Positions 32,802-44,975 are shown, numbered from the stretch's first letter. The stretch: 64,000 nt of DNA from Euclidia mi (GCA_944739405.2 OX123182.2:14767326-14831325), one strand, 5' to 3'. Made by a program: numbers and translations. Notes: a model not told the origin generated them from the sequence alone.

Positions 32802-33589
32802 GTCGCATTGTGTTTTGAGAGATTTTAACACGTAACTTTGTTTCAAGCAGGTATCTTTCAAAGTCAAAGGATTGATTTGTTCATAGCCGTCCCCACAGAA
32901 TGAGCATGGATATAAAATATCGCTACTTGAAACAGAGGCGCTTGATTCTTATCCCAAAAGCCAACCTGAAATCACTTTAAATTCTGTAAAACATTTTAAC
33001 AAATCTTCTAAGTTAGCATTAAACCCTTGTTAAAACAAGGCACCTCAAATTTTCGTTAAACATTATTCCCCTTTACTTAATAAACTCTAAAATCATACCA
33101 GACATGAACCTTTCACTGTTCCAAAACGCAGCTTTACAAATAAAGATTTACAAAGATAAAGTCAACTTGACATCGCGTTGTGTCCCAAACTGACAGTTAA
33201 AAAGGAACCAGAGACAGTTCCCTTTGTGATCTTCTATAAACACGAAGGCATATATATCATTCGTCTATTTTATAGAATACCTATAATGCTTTAAACCCAA
33301 TATAAAATATGCCCGAAGCGGTCAAGACAAATAAACAGCAATAAATTCAAAACCTACTCTATTTTATAGGCAGTAAAGTTCTAATTTGGTCAACCAGTTT
33401 TGTTTAGACGATTTATTGTGTGTGGGATGTCGAAAAAAGGTAAAATCCATTCGATATAGTTTGTAGGAAATGTATGATATTCTTTTGTAACATCCTCGAT
33501 GGATTTGAAGGCGATCGTTGATCTTAGGACCACATAAAATTAGTTGTTTGGCATTGTATGTAAATAACTAGTATAGGAAAGGTGCTCCC

Positions 33590-34193
33590 CGTGGGATCTC
33601 CACCTTGTCGTAGTGGGGGGGGGGGCTCAGAAACCGTGGATTTGAGGTACACCCACGGTGAAGCTAAGCGGGATCCCGGGAGGCGACGCTCCACGTGGGC
33701 TTGCGTGAAGCCTGCGTAGGATGCGTCCCAAGGTGCGGGTGTGGGGACAATTCTGTCTGTCCCTCGCAGTCAGGTGCGGTCGCGAGAGGAGAGGCGTGGC
33801 GGTGTTGCGTTGCCGCGCGCCCTATCTCCCGCGACCAAATGGGGGCGCACCATCGTTGCGTCGCGGTGGGGCCGCAGAGGAAGAGGAGATGCGGTGTTGC
33901 GTTGCCGTCCTCCCTATCCTCTGCGGCTGCTGGGTATTTTGGCGGCGGAGCCCAACACCTTCACCCGCCGCCAAGGGGGTTTCGTTCGGGGCCCGCCTGA
34001 CCATCTGGCGGGCCAATACCCGTTTGGGGGGTAGCGAGGAATGCTTCGGTGAAACCCTACCCTCCGACACATGGGTACATGAGGAGCACGGGTTGGTTTT
34101 TAGTCAGTAAGAGTCTGACAGTCCCCTTCATCCTTCCCTCCCAGGGCGGAGGGACTCCATGAGGATTTTCCAACCCAACACCAGAAAAAAATG
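33590..34193 (+). mobile_element. GC-rich retroposon insertion with short A-tail
   Basis: Copy B lacks this block: it runs from TATAGGAAAGGT through about ten bases to ATTTTGAGGTTTT. In copy A the block starts GCTCCCCGTGGGATCTCCAC and includes a G-run and 'CGTTTGGGGGGTAGCGAGG'. It ends with 'GAGGAGCACGGGTTGG', TTTTAGTCAGTAAGAGTCTG and an A-run. I recognise the last motifs as a common lepidopteran retroposon 3' end. Several overlapping frames are open because of composition, but none carries a motif. It may be a 5'-truncated LINE. Confidence 0.6.
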
Positions 34194-34335
34194 TATTTTG
34201 AGGTTTTCTGCAAGCAAGATGCGCTCCTATCGACATGATAGAATGCGTGAATATTTTAAGTCAAGAATCTGTGGGAGGATACGATGAATCGGGGCATTTC
34301 ATCCGAAAACCAGCAAGATTAGTGTAATATATTTC

Positions 34336-34730
34336 TTAACTTTCCACTTTTATACGTTCTAATTCTGTAGTGGAACCTTTATCTCGGTGCCGCCAGCGTT
34401 TGAAAAGACCACTTATTTTACTGTTAACCAAATAGTGGTCTGTGCCAACATCAGGTCCGCGATAAGCTCTGGTATCCACTACTTTCCTTCTCATTCTTTC
34501 ATCTACTATCACAAAGTCTATCATGCTTCTTAACACAACATTTCCTTCCTTCTTTTGCCACGTGTACATATGTACCATTTTATGCTGGAACCATGTATTC
34601 ATCACAGACAGATCCATCTCCACACATACATCTAACAAGTGCACGCCGTTGTCATTGACACTCTTATCTCCAAACGTCCCTAGTACACTTTCATACCCAT
34701 CACGCTTCACTATTCACTATAAATATTTAA
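34336..34730 (-). pseudogene. RTE endonuclease fragment
   Basis: The minus-strand frame encodes about 124 residues, including DGYESVLGTFGDKSVNDNGV, LLDVCVEMDLSVMNTWFQHK, 'MIDFVIVDERMRRK' and GPDVGTDHYLV. These match the middle of the RTE AP-type endonuclease (the 'NDNG', 'NTWFQHK', 'D(F/Y)..V' and 'S/TDHYLV' blocks). The N-terminal catalytic part and the whole reverse transcriptase are missing. It lies immediately after copy A ends and resembles the family of the RTE at 22.3 kb. Confidence 0.75.
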
Positions 34731-34739
34731 ACCCTTATT

Positions 34740-36345
34740 AATATTTGAATTAGCACAAGTTTAGTACTATACTACTACTTCATAAGGAACTATGCTGATT
34801 AGGGCAACCGTGAATTTGAGCCATAGTTAGCACTTATATGACTCGCAGATTAGCCGACACCTTGTAGCATAACAAAGAGTATCTACGTGGAATAAGATAC
34901 TTAGACACAGTGAGAGAGGAACTTTATTTACTAAAACTTTAGTAAGAAAATTTGTCTTTGTTTTCGTTTAGTTATGAACACTTTACTAAAGAAAGTTTGG
35001 CACGTTAATTCAAGCTGAAGTTATAAAGTTACTGCCACTTAAGTAAAGAATTTTGTATGTTCCACCACGGAGATACATAAGTTAACTACCACTTAGCTTG
35101 TCAAAAGAAGAATTCCGTCCAAAGTATCATCTCTTAGTTCATCGTACTTTAGCATATTTAGTAAGTTTTAGTTTATGATATTTTGCAGTAAACGAAGGTT
35201 TAGCGCGGAAATCCTTTATTTCCGCACTGTAAAAATCTATTTCGTTAAGTTAAGGTTAAGGCTCAAGTTGTTATTATTTGTTGTTTTTTTAATAAATGTA
35301 AAAATATGTCTTCACAGATAATGGTGCAAACAGCAGATTCACCACTACGCACTGCACCAAAAGTTATGAGCATCATATCGAAGGGCCATTTGTAAATGCG
35401 TTTTAAAACATCCAGATACTATTTGTGTCTGCTGCTTGAATGTTGGTACAGAATATACTGCCAAAGCGTTGCTTTTCTTGAAAAATATATTGAAAAATAT
35501 ACTATACATAAACATGTGGCAGCTATAAACAAGGAATTCAGGTAATACACTGCATTCTACTATGACACATAAAACACGTCGTTTTCGTGCTCTTGTAAGC
35601 GATATAGGAAATAATTCATAAACCGAATTGCAGTTTTATGGTCTTGAGTCTGTTGGACTTTATTGTCAAATGCGTTTAGTAGTTCAAAAGTTGAAAAGGA
35701 GAAATTGTTTGAGTGGGAGTGTTGTCATCAAAATTTGAAACAAAATAATTATTATTATACATTGTCCTATTTTTTGCTATGATTATGACTTAAAGTCATA
35801 CATTTTGCTCCATTGCACACTTAAATTTAATTCTACTAATTACAGTCTTTAAAATGATACATTTCTTTAATGTTTTCTTACATAATAATTTAAGTAATTT
35901 TTAATACTTATTTATTATTAATTTCACCCCCTAAATTTTATTAAGTTAGTTGTCTGGTCTCCATTTGGGATAGCGTTATATTATTTATTTAAAATAAAGA
36001 GACATCCAAGCCACAAGACCAAAACTCATATCTCTTATACTTCACGGCAAGAATCAATGTAAAATTAAACTCAAACCAAAATCTAAAAATTACAAATTGA
36101 TTATATTTATACTTTTATACGAAAATATACGCTGGCAAATGTATTGTCCACAAATAGATTAGCCCAGTTGGTACAGAAGCCAAAGCGAGACCACTAATCA
36201 TAGATTCAATTATCAGGTCGGGCAAAGTTCCCCAATTTTCCCTCCAGTCGTTTTTGTAACGGTTCCGAGTAGCATAGAGAATTTATGCGATCAGGCTCTA
36301 GGTATTCTGTATGTATGAAGCGCGTAGATCGAATTTTCTTTCAAT
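34740..36345. other. Non-coding stretch between copies A and B
   Basis: No supported gene. A weak tRNA-like stretch at about 36160-36250 (GCCCAGTTGGTACAGAAGCC) may be an old SINE head but lacks a convincing B box. Confidence 0.4.
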
Positions 36346-37521
36346 ACAAAGGAAAGTCTGAAGGAAAATCATGCGTCAAAGCTTTCAAAATATTGGTATG
36401 TAAAAATATTTTGAATATTTTAAGAATATACTCAGCATTTACTTCTAGAAACATATTTGAATAATTTATTATTAGACTTCACCCTCTGCTATTTAGCCTC
36501 TTAAGGTGGAAATTTCCAAGAATCATTCAGCTCGTTGCGTTTGGCTGTGCGTTGTCCGTCGGTCAGTCAGTAACGCAAGCATTTTATATATACAGATAGT
36601 TTAATAAAATAACTTCCTGGGGCAATTCGCACACGGTAATCTGATCCTAAATTAGGCATAGCTTTATAGAGCAATCAAATAAGTGATAAACGAAGCGATC
36701 TGATAGAAATGTAACAACGAGCGTCCATCCAAGTCCTGACCTTTCAAAACGTTGCTTTACTTACGTACGGCAAGTTAAGGCTACCTCTTACTTGTTTTCG
36801 AAACATGTGTCCCAGATCCAATATTCAAACCCTAAGCTTATGGCTTTCAGGAAATAAAAGATAGTCTATTCCAATTATGATTATTTCATTTAAATACAAA
36901 CGTGGGTTGAGTAGTTAAAACATGGAACTATTGCTTCCTGAATCAATAAATTAACGTCCGATTACACGGTGAAAACAAGGAGTTTTAATTTATATTGCTT
37001 ACTCACGCAAGGAGGCCATGAGCAGACACCTATTTCCAAGGATTACCAGGATGCGACACATATTTCCAAGGATTGTTTTATAAGTACCACAACACGTGAA
37101 AAGGTGCTGATCTGTATTATTAATAAAAAATAACGAAAACTCACAGCCAAAGTTATTGGCAGCAAGAACATAAAATTGTGGATGTTTTGTTGTGGCAGAA
37201 ACAGTTAAATTAAAATAAAATGTGTGAGCATAGTTAGCGGGCATCCTCTAGTTTGTATCAAAATTGTAATCTTAATTCACATGGACTACATTTTGTCATC
37301 ATTATCTAATGTGGTTGTGATATCAGCCACATCGCAGATAATATGTCGCAAAAAATGAGGGATTCCTCGAACCAGCGGCTGGATGCATTGCAATCACAAC
37401 GTTGTGTTGATGCGACGAAACTACGTAACCACCTGCGCCCTAACTGTCTGTACTTTACACAACAATATGGAAAACACTAGCAATACGACGATTGGTTGGC
37501 GCAGACCGACGACGACAATTT

Positions 37522-37670
37522 GACGACCGGTTGGCGCAGTGGGAGTGTAAGCTACTGCTAGGTCGCGGGTTCGATTCCCGCTCAAGTCAAACATTTGTGT
37601 GCGTGAACATGGATGTTTGACTTGGACTGAGTTTTCCTATGTATAATATGTATGTATTTACAAAAAAAGA
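37522..37670 (+). mobile_element. tRNA-headed SINE within copy B
   Basis: Equivalent of the SINE at 22159-22320. The head GACCGGTTGGCGCAGTGGGA, a short deletion before the B box, GGGTTCGATTCCCGCTCAAG, and an A-run at the end are all visible. Confidence 0.7.
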
Positions 37671-38313
37671 TATATGTATGTTTATCTATTATCTAGTAGG
37701 TACCCATGTCTATGCTTAGTTTGGAACTAGATGGTGATGTGTGTAAGTGGTAGAATATTACATTATATAATAACGCAACCACATCCACATTTTGAAGATA
37801 ACGCAAGGAGTCACAGCGAAACTATTCAAACTTAACCCCAGTTTCACCAACTTTTGTAGCGGCGCCGCGGCGGTGTGGTGTGCTTGTGGCACGTGTGAAA
37901 CTATCCTTAGTTATACATAGCTAGTTAAGTATATTAGTATCCTTGACTTCAGTTATAATCGAAAATAATTTTCGCTAAGGGGTTTTTGCTCTACTGCTTG
38001 CTTACCACTCAAACGTTGTTATTCATAATTATGTCAATTCTGAAATCTGTTTAAATTCGGTTTTACTACTACAGGATGAATCAACACTAATATCAGCATT
38101 CACATAGTCGCATTGTGTTTTGAGACATTTTAACACGTAACTTTGTTTCAAGCAGGTATCTTTCAAAGTCAAATGATTGATTTGTTCATAGCCGTCCCCA
38201 CAGATTGAGCATGGATATAAAATATCACTACTTGAAACAGAGGCGCTTGATTCTTATCCCAAAAGCCAACCTGAATTCACTTTAAATTCTGTAAAACATT
38301 TTAACAAAACTTC

Positions 38314-38394
38314 TAAAGCCGTATACAGACTTTGCGAGGCATGCGCTGTGCGCCGTTCGTAGCGCATGCCTCGCAAAGTCTGTATCCACCTTTA
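38314..38394. mobile_element. Tiny foldback insertion (about 81 bp)
   Basis: It is absent from copy A (TTCTAA|GTTAGC at about 33010). The insert has perfect 24-bp inverted arms (38324-38347 and 38361-38384, TACAGACTTTGCGAGGC...) around a 13-base loop. Weaker inverted ends CTAAAG/CTTTAG lie at the borders. A TA target duplication would fit a Tc1/mariner-type MITE. Confidence 0.7.
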
Positions 38395-39336
38395 GTTAGC
38401 ATTAAACCCTTTATAAAACAAGGCACCTCAAATTTTCATTAAACATTATTCCCCTTCACTTAATAAACTCTAAAATCATACCGGATATGAACCTTTCACT
38501 GTCCCAAACCGCAGCTTTATAAATAAAGATTTACAAAGATAAAGTCAACTTGACATCGCATTGTGTCCAAAACTAACAGTTAAAAAGGATCCAGAGACAG
38601 GTCTCTTTGTGATCTTCTATAAACACGAAGGCATATCATGCGTCTATTTTAGATTAGACTAGCTTTTGCCCCCTGCTTCGCACGCGTAAATTACGATTAG
38701 ATAAAATATTTTGTACAAACATCCCTACCCTTCTTAAGGAACATACATGCTAAATTTAATCTTCTTGCGCCCAGTAATTTCGGCTGTAATGTGTCTGTCA
38801 GTCAGTCAGTAACGCAAGGACTTTATATACACAGATTGAAGTGATTCCATTGAATAAAAGTTTTTACTCAAACTCTGAATCCCTTTTCCACACTCTTAGA
38901 GGAAAATTTCCAAAATAAATGTCTTTGTGTTCGCTAACGTCATTTGCGGATCCAATTAAAAACGTATAAAGTTAATCCCTTGAGGTCATAAAAGGTTCTA
39001 TACAAATTATGACTCCCCTTTTTATCCACTTAGGGTAAGAATTTCCAAAAAGTTTTTCTTAATGTTCACTAACTTCATTTGAGGAACCAATAGGTATATT
39101 AAGTTTGAAGTTAATCCATTGAGGGAATAAAAAGATTCATACAAATTCTGACAACCAGTTTAACCCCTTTAAGAGGTTCCAAAAATCCTCTCTTAGTGTG
39201 CCCCTACGCACCTCAAGGAACATACATGCTAAATTTCATCCACTTGCGCTCAGTTGTTTCGGCTGTAGCATGTCTGGCAATCAAAAATAACGTAAGGATT
39301 TTATATATAGACAGAGTATACAAATAAATAATATTT

Positions 39337-39597
39337 GACTGCCTCCGTGGTACAGTGGATAGCGTATGCGTCTGCTGAACGGGAGGTCTCGGGTTCGATT
39401 CCCGGGTCGGGCAAAAGTATTACTGAGTTTTGCCGAATTCTCAGTAGCAGCACGGAGTCCGCCAATGTGTCCGATAACGGCATTAGGCTCGCTCCTTATT
39501 ACGTGGGACCTAATATGCAACATGGTGTAATATGGGTATAATATTACACCTCTGCTTATACCTTCGAGGATACAGGCGTGAGACTATCAAAAAAATA
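39337..39597 (+). mobile_element. tRNA-derived SINE, full length, plus strand
   Basis: It begins GACTGCCTCCGTGGTACAGT, has the B box GGGTTCGATTCCCGGGTCGG at about 39391, and ends CTCTGCTTATACC...GGATACAGGCGTGAGAC and an A-run. Closest relative in the window is 8307-8563. Confidence 0.8.
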
Positions 39598-41389
39598 AAC
39601 AAACTGTCTGTAATCTCAAAATAACTGTATTGCATATTGTTGCTAAACCGTTTCCAGTAACCCAATGATTTATTTAAATTGTTTTTCTGTCTGTCTATTT
39701 ATTCAGGGTAATCTTAAAAATGGCGGAATCGATTTAGATGCGTATTTTACTAATGGTTCATGAAAACTCTCGAAAAAACTATGAAAATTTCATTTAGACG
39801 TAGCTAGTAGATGTAGCTGCTTGCTAAATTATCCAAGTTCAAAAACCCTTTCTTAGTATTTTAGGTTAAAGAAATGAGACAAGTCTTGGTCAGCAGTTAG
39901 ACAAAGCAGATAACTGATAAAAAGTGCTAACCTGCTCAAAAATAAATAAAAATAGCAAAATAACGGTTCTAAGTATTTTGGCTTCTATTGGTTATGACCA
40001 AAAATTCTTTATATGTAAAGAACCGGCTTATATTTTAGTTAGTAAAGATGAAGAGCGCATAAATGAGAGCCAGCCGCATAAATTTATATTAATGAAAATT
40101 AAATGAACATCAGGGAGGATGAAAAAAAATCAAGTGAAGGAATTAAAAGTTTCATACAAACTGGGACCCCTTTTTGAACTACCCGTTTTAGTGGTAAATT
40201 CACTTACGTCATTTAAGGAACCGGTATATAAAGTTTCATGTGAATCCATTGAAGTTTTTTTTTATATTTTAAAATGGGACACCCTTTTTTAACCCATAGG
40301 GGAGTGACTTCAGAGTGAGAATTTTCAAAAAACAAATTCTTAGTGTTCACCATCGTCGTTTGAGGAACCAATATACAAAGTTTGTAGTCAATCCATTAAT
40401 ATCCGTCTGGAATTTCTGAGAAAATAATTCTTAGTGTTCACTATTATCATTTGAGAAACCAATATATAAAAAACAAAATATATGCAAAACTCATAGTTCT
40501 TTTATAGGACTTAGTATACGTATCTACAACAAGATACCGATAAGTATTTTGGACTTGCCTTTTAACGCATTTCAGATAAAGATTAAAAATGACCTAATGC
40601 AAAAGGCATATTATAATTTAAATGAATATCTGAATGACAAATGCGCTTGGAAATAAAGTTTCATAATTCATATATTATATAGTAAATAGGTAGATGATAA
40701 CTTTCATGACATGTAATTAAATATTATTCCATTCCAATTCAAATCATGTAAATGATAGTTTTTGGAATCGCCACCACATTACTAAATGTCACTCATCTCG
40801 TTAGATACTTTTTATTTGTTTTTTATTCTTTATAATGTATTATAATCATGTAGCCAATCAGTTCGATCGGTGGTTATATTTCAAAAAGTATCATGTCAAT
40901 CAAATATAGGTACTACATTTGCATTTTGCACGCGTTCCACATATTTATGATAATATTAACGATCTGGAAAATGCAGGTAATTCGGGTTCATGGTCAGTAT
41001 ACCAACAGATTGTTAATTACTGCCGGTTCGTGTACCGTCGTCGTCATGCTCACTAAAATGTCATTTCTTGTGGTGGCGTCGTGTGTCGGGTCATCCCTGT
41101 CCCTCTGATATGGCGAGAGGGATGATGGCTGGCCTATGCGTCATACTCGTGAATGGGTGCTACTTGCGATGACTGGTCGATGTCGGTCTTACGGGCTGGT
41201 ATTACATTTTTAATATTAAACTGTATCATTTCTATCATGGTTCTGAACATTTGCGCGGATTGCCTGCATTATTAGGTACTTAATGTAAGTGGATGCTCCT
41301 GTTTCACCATGTCAATTTTCGGGAGGCTAATTAAATGACCATCAAAATTTTACTAGAATATGCTTGAGTATTAAGTAGAGTAAATATAT
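39598..41389. other. Interior of the repetitive block, no gene seen
   Basis: Degenerate units occur at about 40130-40300 and 40300-40450. From about 40480 to 41389 the sequence is AT-rich with no supported gene. Confidence 0.4.
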
Positions 41390-41647
41390 ACAAATGACAT
41401 AGAAGGTGTAACAGTTGCAGCACCTTACAAAATTTAAATTTTTATGTATTATGCAAAACCTGGCGATGAAAAAGAGTGACCTTGAGTTTTATTGCCCGTT
41501 CTTTCTCATGGTTCTACGCCCTTGCTTTGCGAACGTGGCAGTAAATGTAAATGTAGAAGCTTTAAGTAATTATTTTTTAAATTTGACGTTCATAAGTGTC
41601 ACTTTGTGATTTAAATGAATAAAGGATTTTGACTTTGACTTTGACTT
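41390..41647 (+). mobile_element. LINE 3' end with (TTTGAC)n tail
   Basis: It contains AACAGTTGCAGCACCTTAC, 'GCGAACGTGGCAGTAAATG', TGACGTTCATAAGTGTCAC and GAATAAAGGATTTTGACTTT, ending in TTTGAC repeats. A second copy is at 45190-45432 and a shorter one at 8027-8122. It is the 3' UTR of a non-LTR element; no ORF remains. Confidence 0.65.
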
Positions 41648-42030
41648 AAAGTTTGAAGTCAATCCACTGAAGGAATAATAAGTAACACACTTTGACCCCT
41701 ATCTTACTCCCTGAATATCGGAATTAAAAGAAAACAAATTCTAGTGGTCACTATCGTCGTTTAAACCTATATACAAAGTTTGAACTCAATCCATTAATAT
41801 CCGTCTGGAATTTCTAAGAAAATAATTCTTAGTGTTCACTACTATCATTTGAGAAACCAATAAAGTTTAAAGTCAATCCACTGAAGGAATAATAAGTAAC
41901 ACACTCTGACCCCTATCTTACTCCCTGAATATCGGAATTAAAAGAAAACAAATTCTTAGTGGTCACTGTCGTCGTTTAAACCTATATACAAAGTTTGAAG
42001 TCAGACAGATAAAAAGTTACCTACAATCTT
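41647..42030 (+). repeat. Direct duplication of a ~215-bp unit
   Basis: Two near-identical units start at 41647 and 41862 (AAAGTTT(G/A)AAGTCAATCC, then CTATCTTACTCCCTGAATAT). The second is truncated at about 42003. This is a recent local amplification within the older degenerate array. Confidence 0.75.
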
Positions 42031-43043
42031 TGACCCCCTATCTTATCCCCTTAGGGGAGGAATTTACAAAAAAAAATCTTAGTGTTCACTATCGTCGTTT
42101 GAGGAACTAATATACAATGTTTGGAGTCAATCCATTGAAGGAATAAAAAGTTTCATACTTCAAACTTTGATCCCCAGTTTTACCCCCTCAGGGGTGGAAT
42201 TTCGAAAATCCTCTCTTAGTGCTACCCTACACTCCTCAAGGAACATACATGCTAAATTTCGTTAAAAGATTAGATAATGCTTTATTGTACACCATACACA
42301 GTAATTTTACAGACACAAGAGAGATAGATAGAGTTAACAATTTAAATGCACAATTGGCGGCCTTATCGTTAAAAGCAATTTCTTACAGGCAACCTTTGGA
42401 TGGACAGAAATAGACTAGAGAAATATAATAATTCAATGGTGTAGTAATAAAATTACTTGCTTAAATTAACATATACATACGGTGCATAAATACATAATGA
42501 AATACATAATAATATACATACATACATATTAGATATACAGTTTAGATGTTATAGTTACATCATGCTATTAACAATGACTTTGTTACTAGCTAGGAAAATT
42601 TTATAGAATATAATGCTTTAAACCCAAAATAGAATGTGCCGAAGCGGTCAAGACAAATAAACAGCAATCAATTCAAAACCTACTCTATTTTATAGGCAGT
42701 AAAGTTCCAATTTGGCCAACCAGTTTTGTTTAGACGATTTATTGTGTGTGGGATTTAAAATCCATTTGAAATGTTTTGTAGGAAATGTATGATATTCTTT
42801 TGTAATATCCTCGATGGATTCGAAGGCGATTGTTGATCTTAGGACCACATAAAACATATTGTTTGGCGTTGTATGTAAATTACTTGTATAGGAAAGGTAA
42901 TTGTTAAATATTTTGAGGTTTTTTGCAAGCAATATGCGCTCCTATCGAAATAATAGAATGTGTGGGTTAATATTTTAAGTCAAAATACTGTATGAGGATA
43001 CGATGGATCGAGACATTTCATCCTAAAACCAGCAAGATAGTGA

Positions 43044-43284
43044 TATACGAGTATATCAAGAATTCATCGAGTGATTTTTTTTTAATACTGAGATATGTAC
43101 TTTACTTTGAAGCTCGACAGAATATAAATATATTCTTTACCTTTTAGCATTTGAAGGAGTCTATGACTCAACATAGGCTGGCATAGGCTTTCCAAGCTTG
43201 CTAGGCTGAATAACACCGCGTGAATGTTGAAAAGCAGCGTGATGCGAGACACAAATGGTCGAATTATTATATATAGTAATAGCA
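43044..43284. other. Short non-coding spacer
   Basis: No supported feature. Confidence 0.4.
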
Positions 43285-43490
43285 TCAGCCCGCGGCTTCA
43301 CCCAAGTAGGAGACTATTATCAGAGAAAACTAGCACATGTGTTATTTTGATAACATGAAAAACACATGGGCTATTTTAAAGCTATTTCGTGTAAACTATG
43401 TTACAGCAAGGTTTCATCAAAATCCGCTTAGTAGCTTTTGCGTGAAAGAGTAACTCACAAACTTACACGTTTCTTACATAATTATACTTC
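43285..43490 (+). repeat. Dispersed repeat ('AGCCCGCGGCTTCACCC' family)
   Basis: It opens CAGCCCGCGGCTTCACCC, has GTTTCATCAAAATCCGCTTA and TTTTGCGTGAAAGAGTAAC and ends TTCTTACATAATTATA. I recognise this series as a very common lepidopteran repeat. It is non-coding. Confidence 0.6.
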
Positions 43491-43661
43491 GAAAGTAAAC
43501 AATAGAGAATAAGGGGCTGAAATTTACGTCACCAATCAAATCATATCGTGTTCATATTTTAGTTCTTTCAGTAATCTATTTCTAGCTCTAACAAATCTTA
43601 ATCTTCTTTTGATCTTATTACAATATGCTAGTTAAGTAGCTGTTTTAATATGAAAGGCTTA

Positions 43662-44509
43662 TGCCCGTTTTCACCAACAGTTCCTAAACAGAAACTTAAC
43701 TAAGAATGCCTTACGCTATGAGATACCTAAAATCATCCCCTTTCTGAAATTTCGTTTCACGATCGTAAGTGCTCCTTAGTTAGGGGTCCCTTAATAAGGT
43801 GACGGAGTGAGTGCGAGGCTAGCATCTGAACATATGTCGACAAAATAGTTTTGTTTACTTTTCTATTAAAATGCAGCTTAAATAAATGTAATACATATTG
43901 TTTTGATTAAAATATAAAAAGACACATTGATTTAAACCTAGTCGATGCTAAAAAGTTATTAATTTAAAAATAATATCTCACATTTAGGCTGTATGGCAAA
44001 AATCCTTTGCTCTAAACAGAGGACAGCTTTTTATCACTTGACTTTATTTCACGGAACTAAACATCGTGGCGGTTCATCTTCATTTCGTGATAGGTGGTAT
44101 TTGTTCGTTAGCGCTCAAATAGGGTGCTGTCTAGTAAAATCAATAAAGTTGATCAACTATGCAATGAAAAGAAAATCTGGATCTTTTCACTATACGACAC
44201 ATAGTAGATTAATACAATTACTTCTACCACATAAAGATACACTGCTGAACAAAAAGACAGATTGGACAACAAAATAAACTAAATATTTGGCGTGAAGTGC
44301 ATTAACAAAGTTGTACGCTAAAATAACCCAAAAACGAGTTGGTTAAAATTGTCCCTTAACGTTAAGGGGTCGAATATTTAGCCCCTAAATATAAGATGTT
44401 ACCTAATGGCTTAGGTGTGTCTTAACAGTTGGTGAAAACAAATCTTTCGTGTCCCTTAATCTACGGTAGGAGTTACTTAAATTTTAGGGGCCGTTGGTGA
44501 AAACGGGCT
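43662..44509. mobile_element. Harbinger-like non-autonomous transposon, 848 bp
   Basis: It is flanked by TTA at 43659-43661 and 44510-44512. The left terminus TGCCCGTTTTCACCAAC and the reverse complement of the right terminus (AGCCCGTTTTCACCAAC) match. A 3-bp TTA/TWA duplication is typical of PIF/Harbinger. An internal frame at 43993-44277 (94 codons) has no recognisable transposase motif, so the element depends on another source of enzyme. Confidence 0.7.
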
Positions 44510-44975
44510 TTAGTAATCTTGTCTATTATCCTAACGAAGTTCTGAGGTTTTAAGGCCTGTAGTTAAATGGCAACCAACTAACTAACGAAGCAAACTAACG
44601 TAGCAGTTTTTCGAAACCCATAACCAATACCACAATCAGATTTCAACTGATAAATCTTGCTACAAGATTAAACAATTTAATTGGCCTTTGACATTTCGTA
44701 TGGAACCCATATCAAAAGGGAATAAAGATGGCTCTAAATTTGTAAACGATGTTTGAACGCTATATTGATTTTTCTAAATCCATAACCGCGTTTATTTTTA
44801 ATGGATTGGCAGTAGTTTGGCAGGTGTATTTCTGATTGCCAATTTCACCTTTGAGCAATTTTAACTTAATATTTTACAGGAAAACAAACTTTGTATTTTT
44901 CGTCACAGTCAATTCAATGTAAGGATGAGTAACATAGTTTTTATGTAAAAGTAAGCCCAAAAATTCACATAAATT
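44510..44975. other. Non-coding stretch, no gene seen
   Basis: No supported feature. Confidence 0.4.

Larger units (their letters stand above)
16166..34325 (+). repeat. Copy A of a large direct duplication, expanded by nested insertions
   Basis: Pieces 16166-16699, 21491-22320, 23745-24060, 25172-25310, 32802-33589 and 34193-34325 align in order and orientation with copy B (36346-43043) at high identity by eye. The interruptions are later insertions: CR1-like LINE, RTE, BEL/Pao and a GC-rich retroposon. The piece 24060-25172 is present only in A. The shared unit has no coding frame. It includes a tRNA-headed SINE and a dispersed repeat at its left end, so it may itself be a transposon or a segmental duplication. 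Confidence 0.8.
38652..42597. mobile_element. 3.9-kb repetitive block inserted in copy B, flanked by ATTTTA
   Basis: ATTTTA occurs at 38646-38651 and 42598-42603, while copy A at about 33273 has the site once. The block begins GATTAGACTAGCTTTTGCCC and contains many degenerate units. Each unit reads roughly 'GTTCACTATCGTCGTTTGAG', 'AACCAATATACAAAGTTTGA', 'AGTCAATCCATTGAAGG', 'TTTGACCCC', 'CCCCTTAGGG', about 140-200 bp apart. A SINE (39337) and a LINE tail (41390) are nested in it. No transposase or reverse transcriptase frame was found. Confidence 0.6.
36346..43043 (+). repeat. Copy B of the large direct duplication
   Basis: It aligns with copy A in five blocks and lacks all four large insertions of copy A, so it gives the pre-insertion sequence at each site. 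It has its own additions: a foldback insert at 38314-38394 and a 3.9-kb repetitive block at 38652-42597. No gene is seen in the shared unit. Copies A and B start about 20.2 kb apart. Confidence 0.8.

Noticed and set aside
33695..34110. Overlapping frames of about 100-130 codons in the GC-rich insertion
   Set aside because: All frames on one strand are open over the same GC-rich DNA. No domain was recognised.
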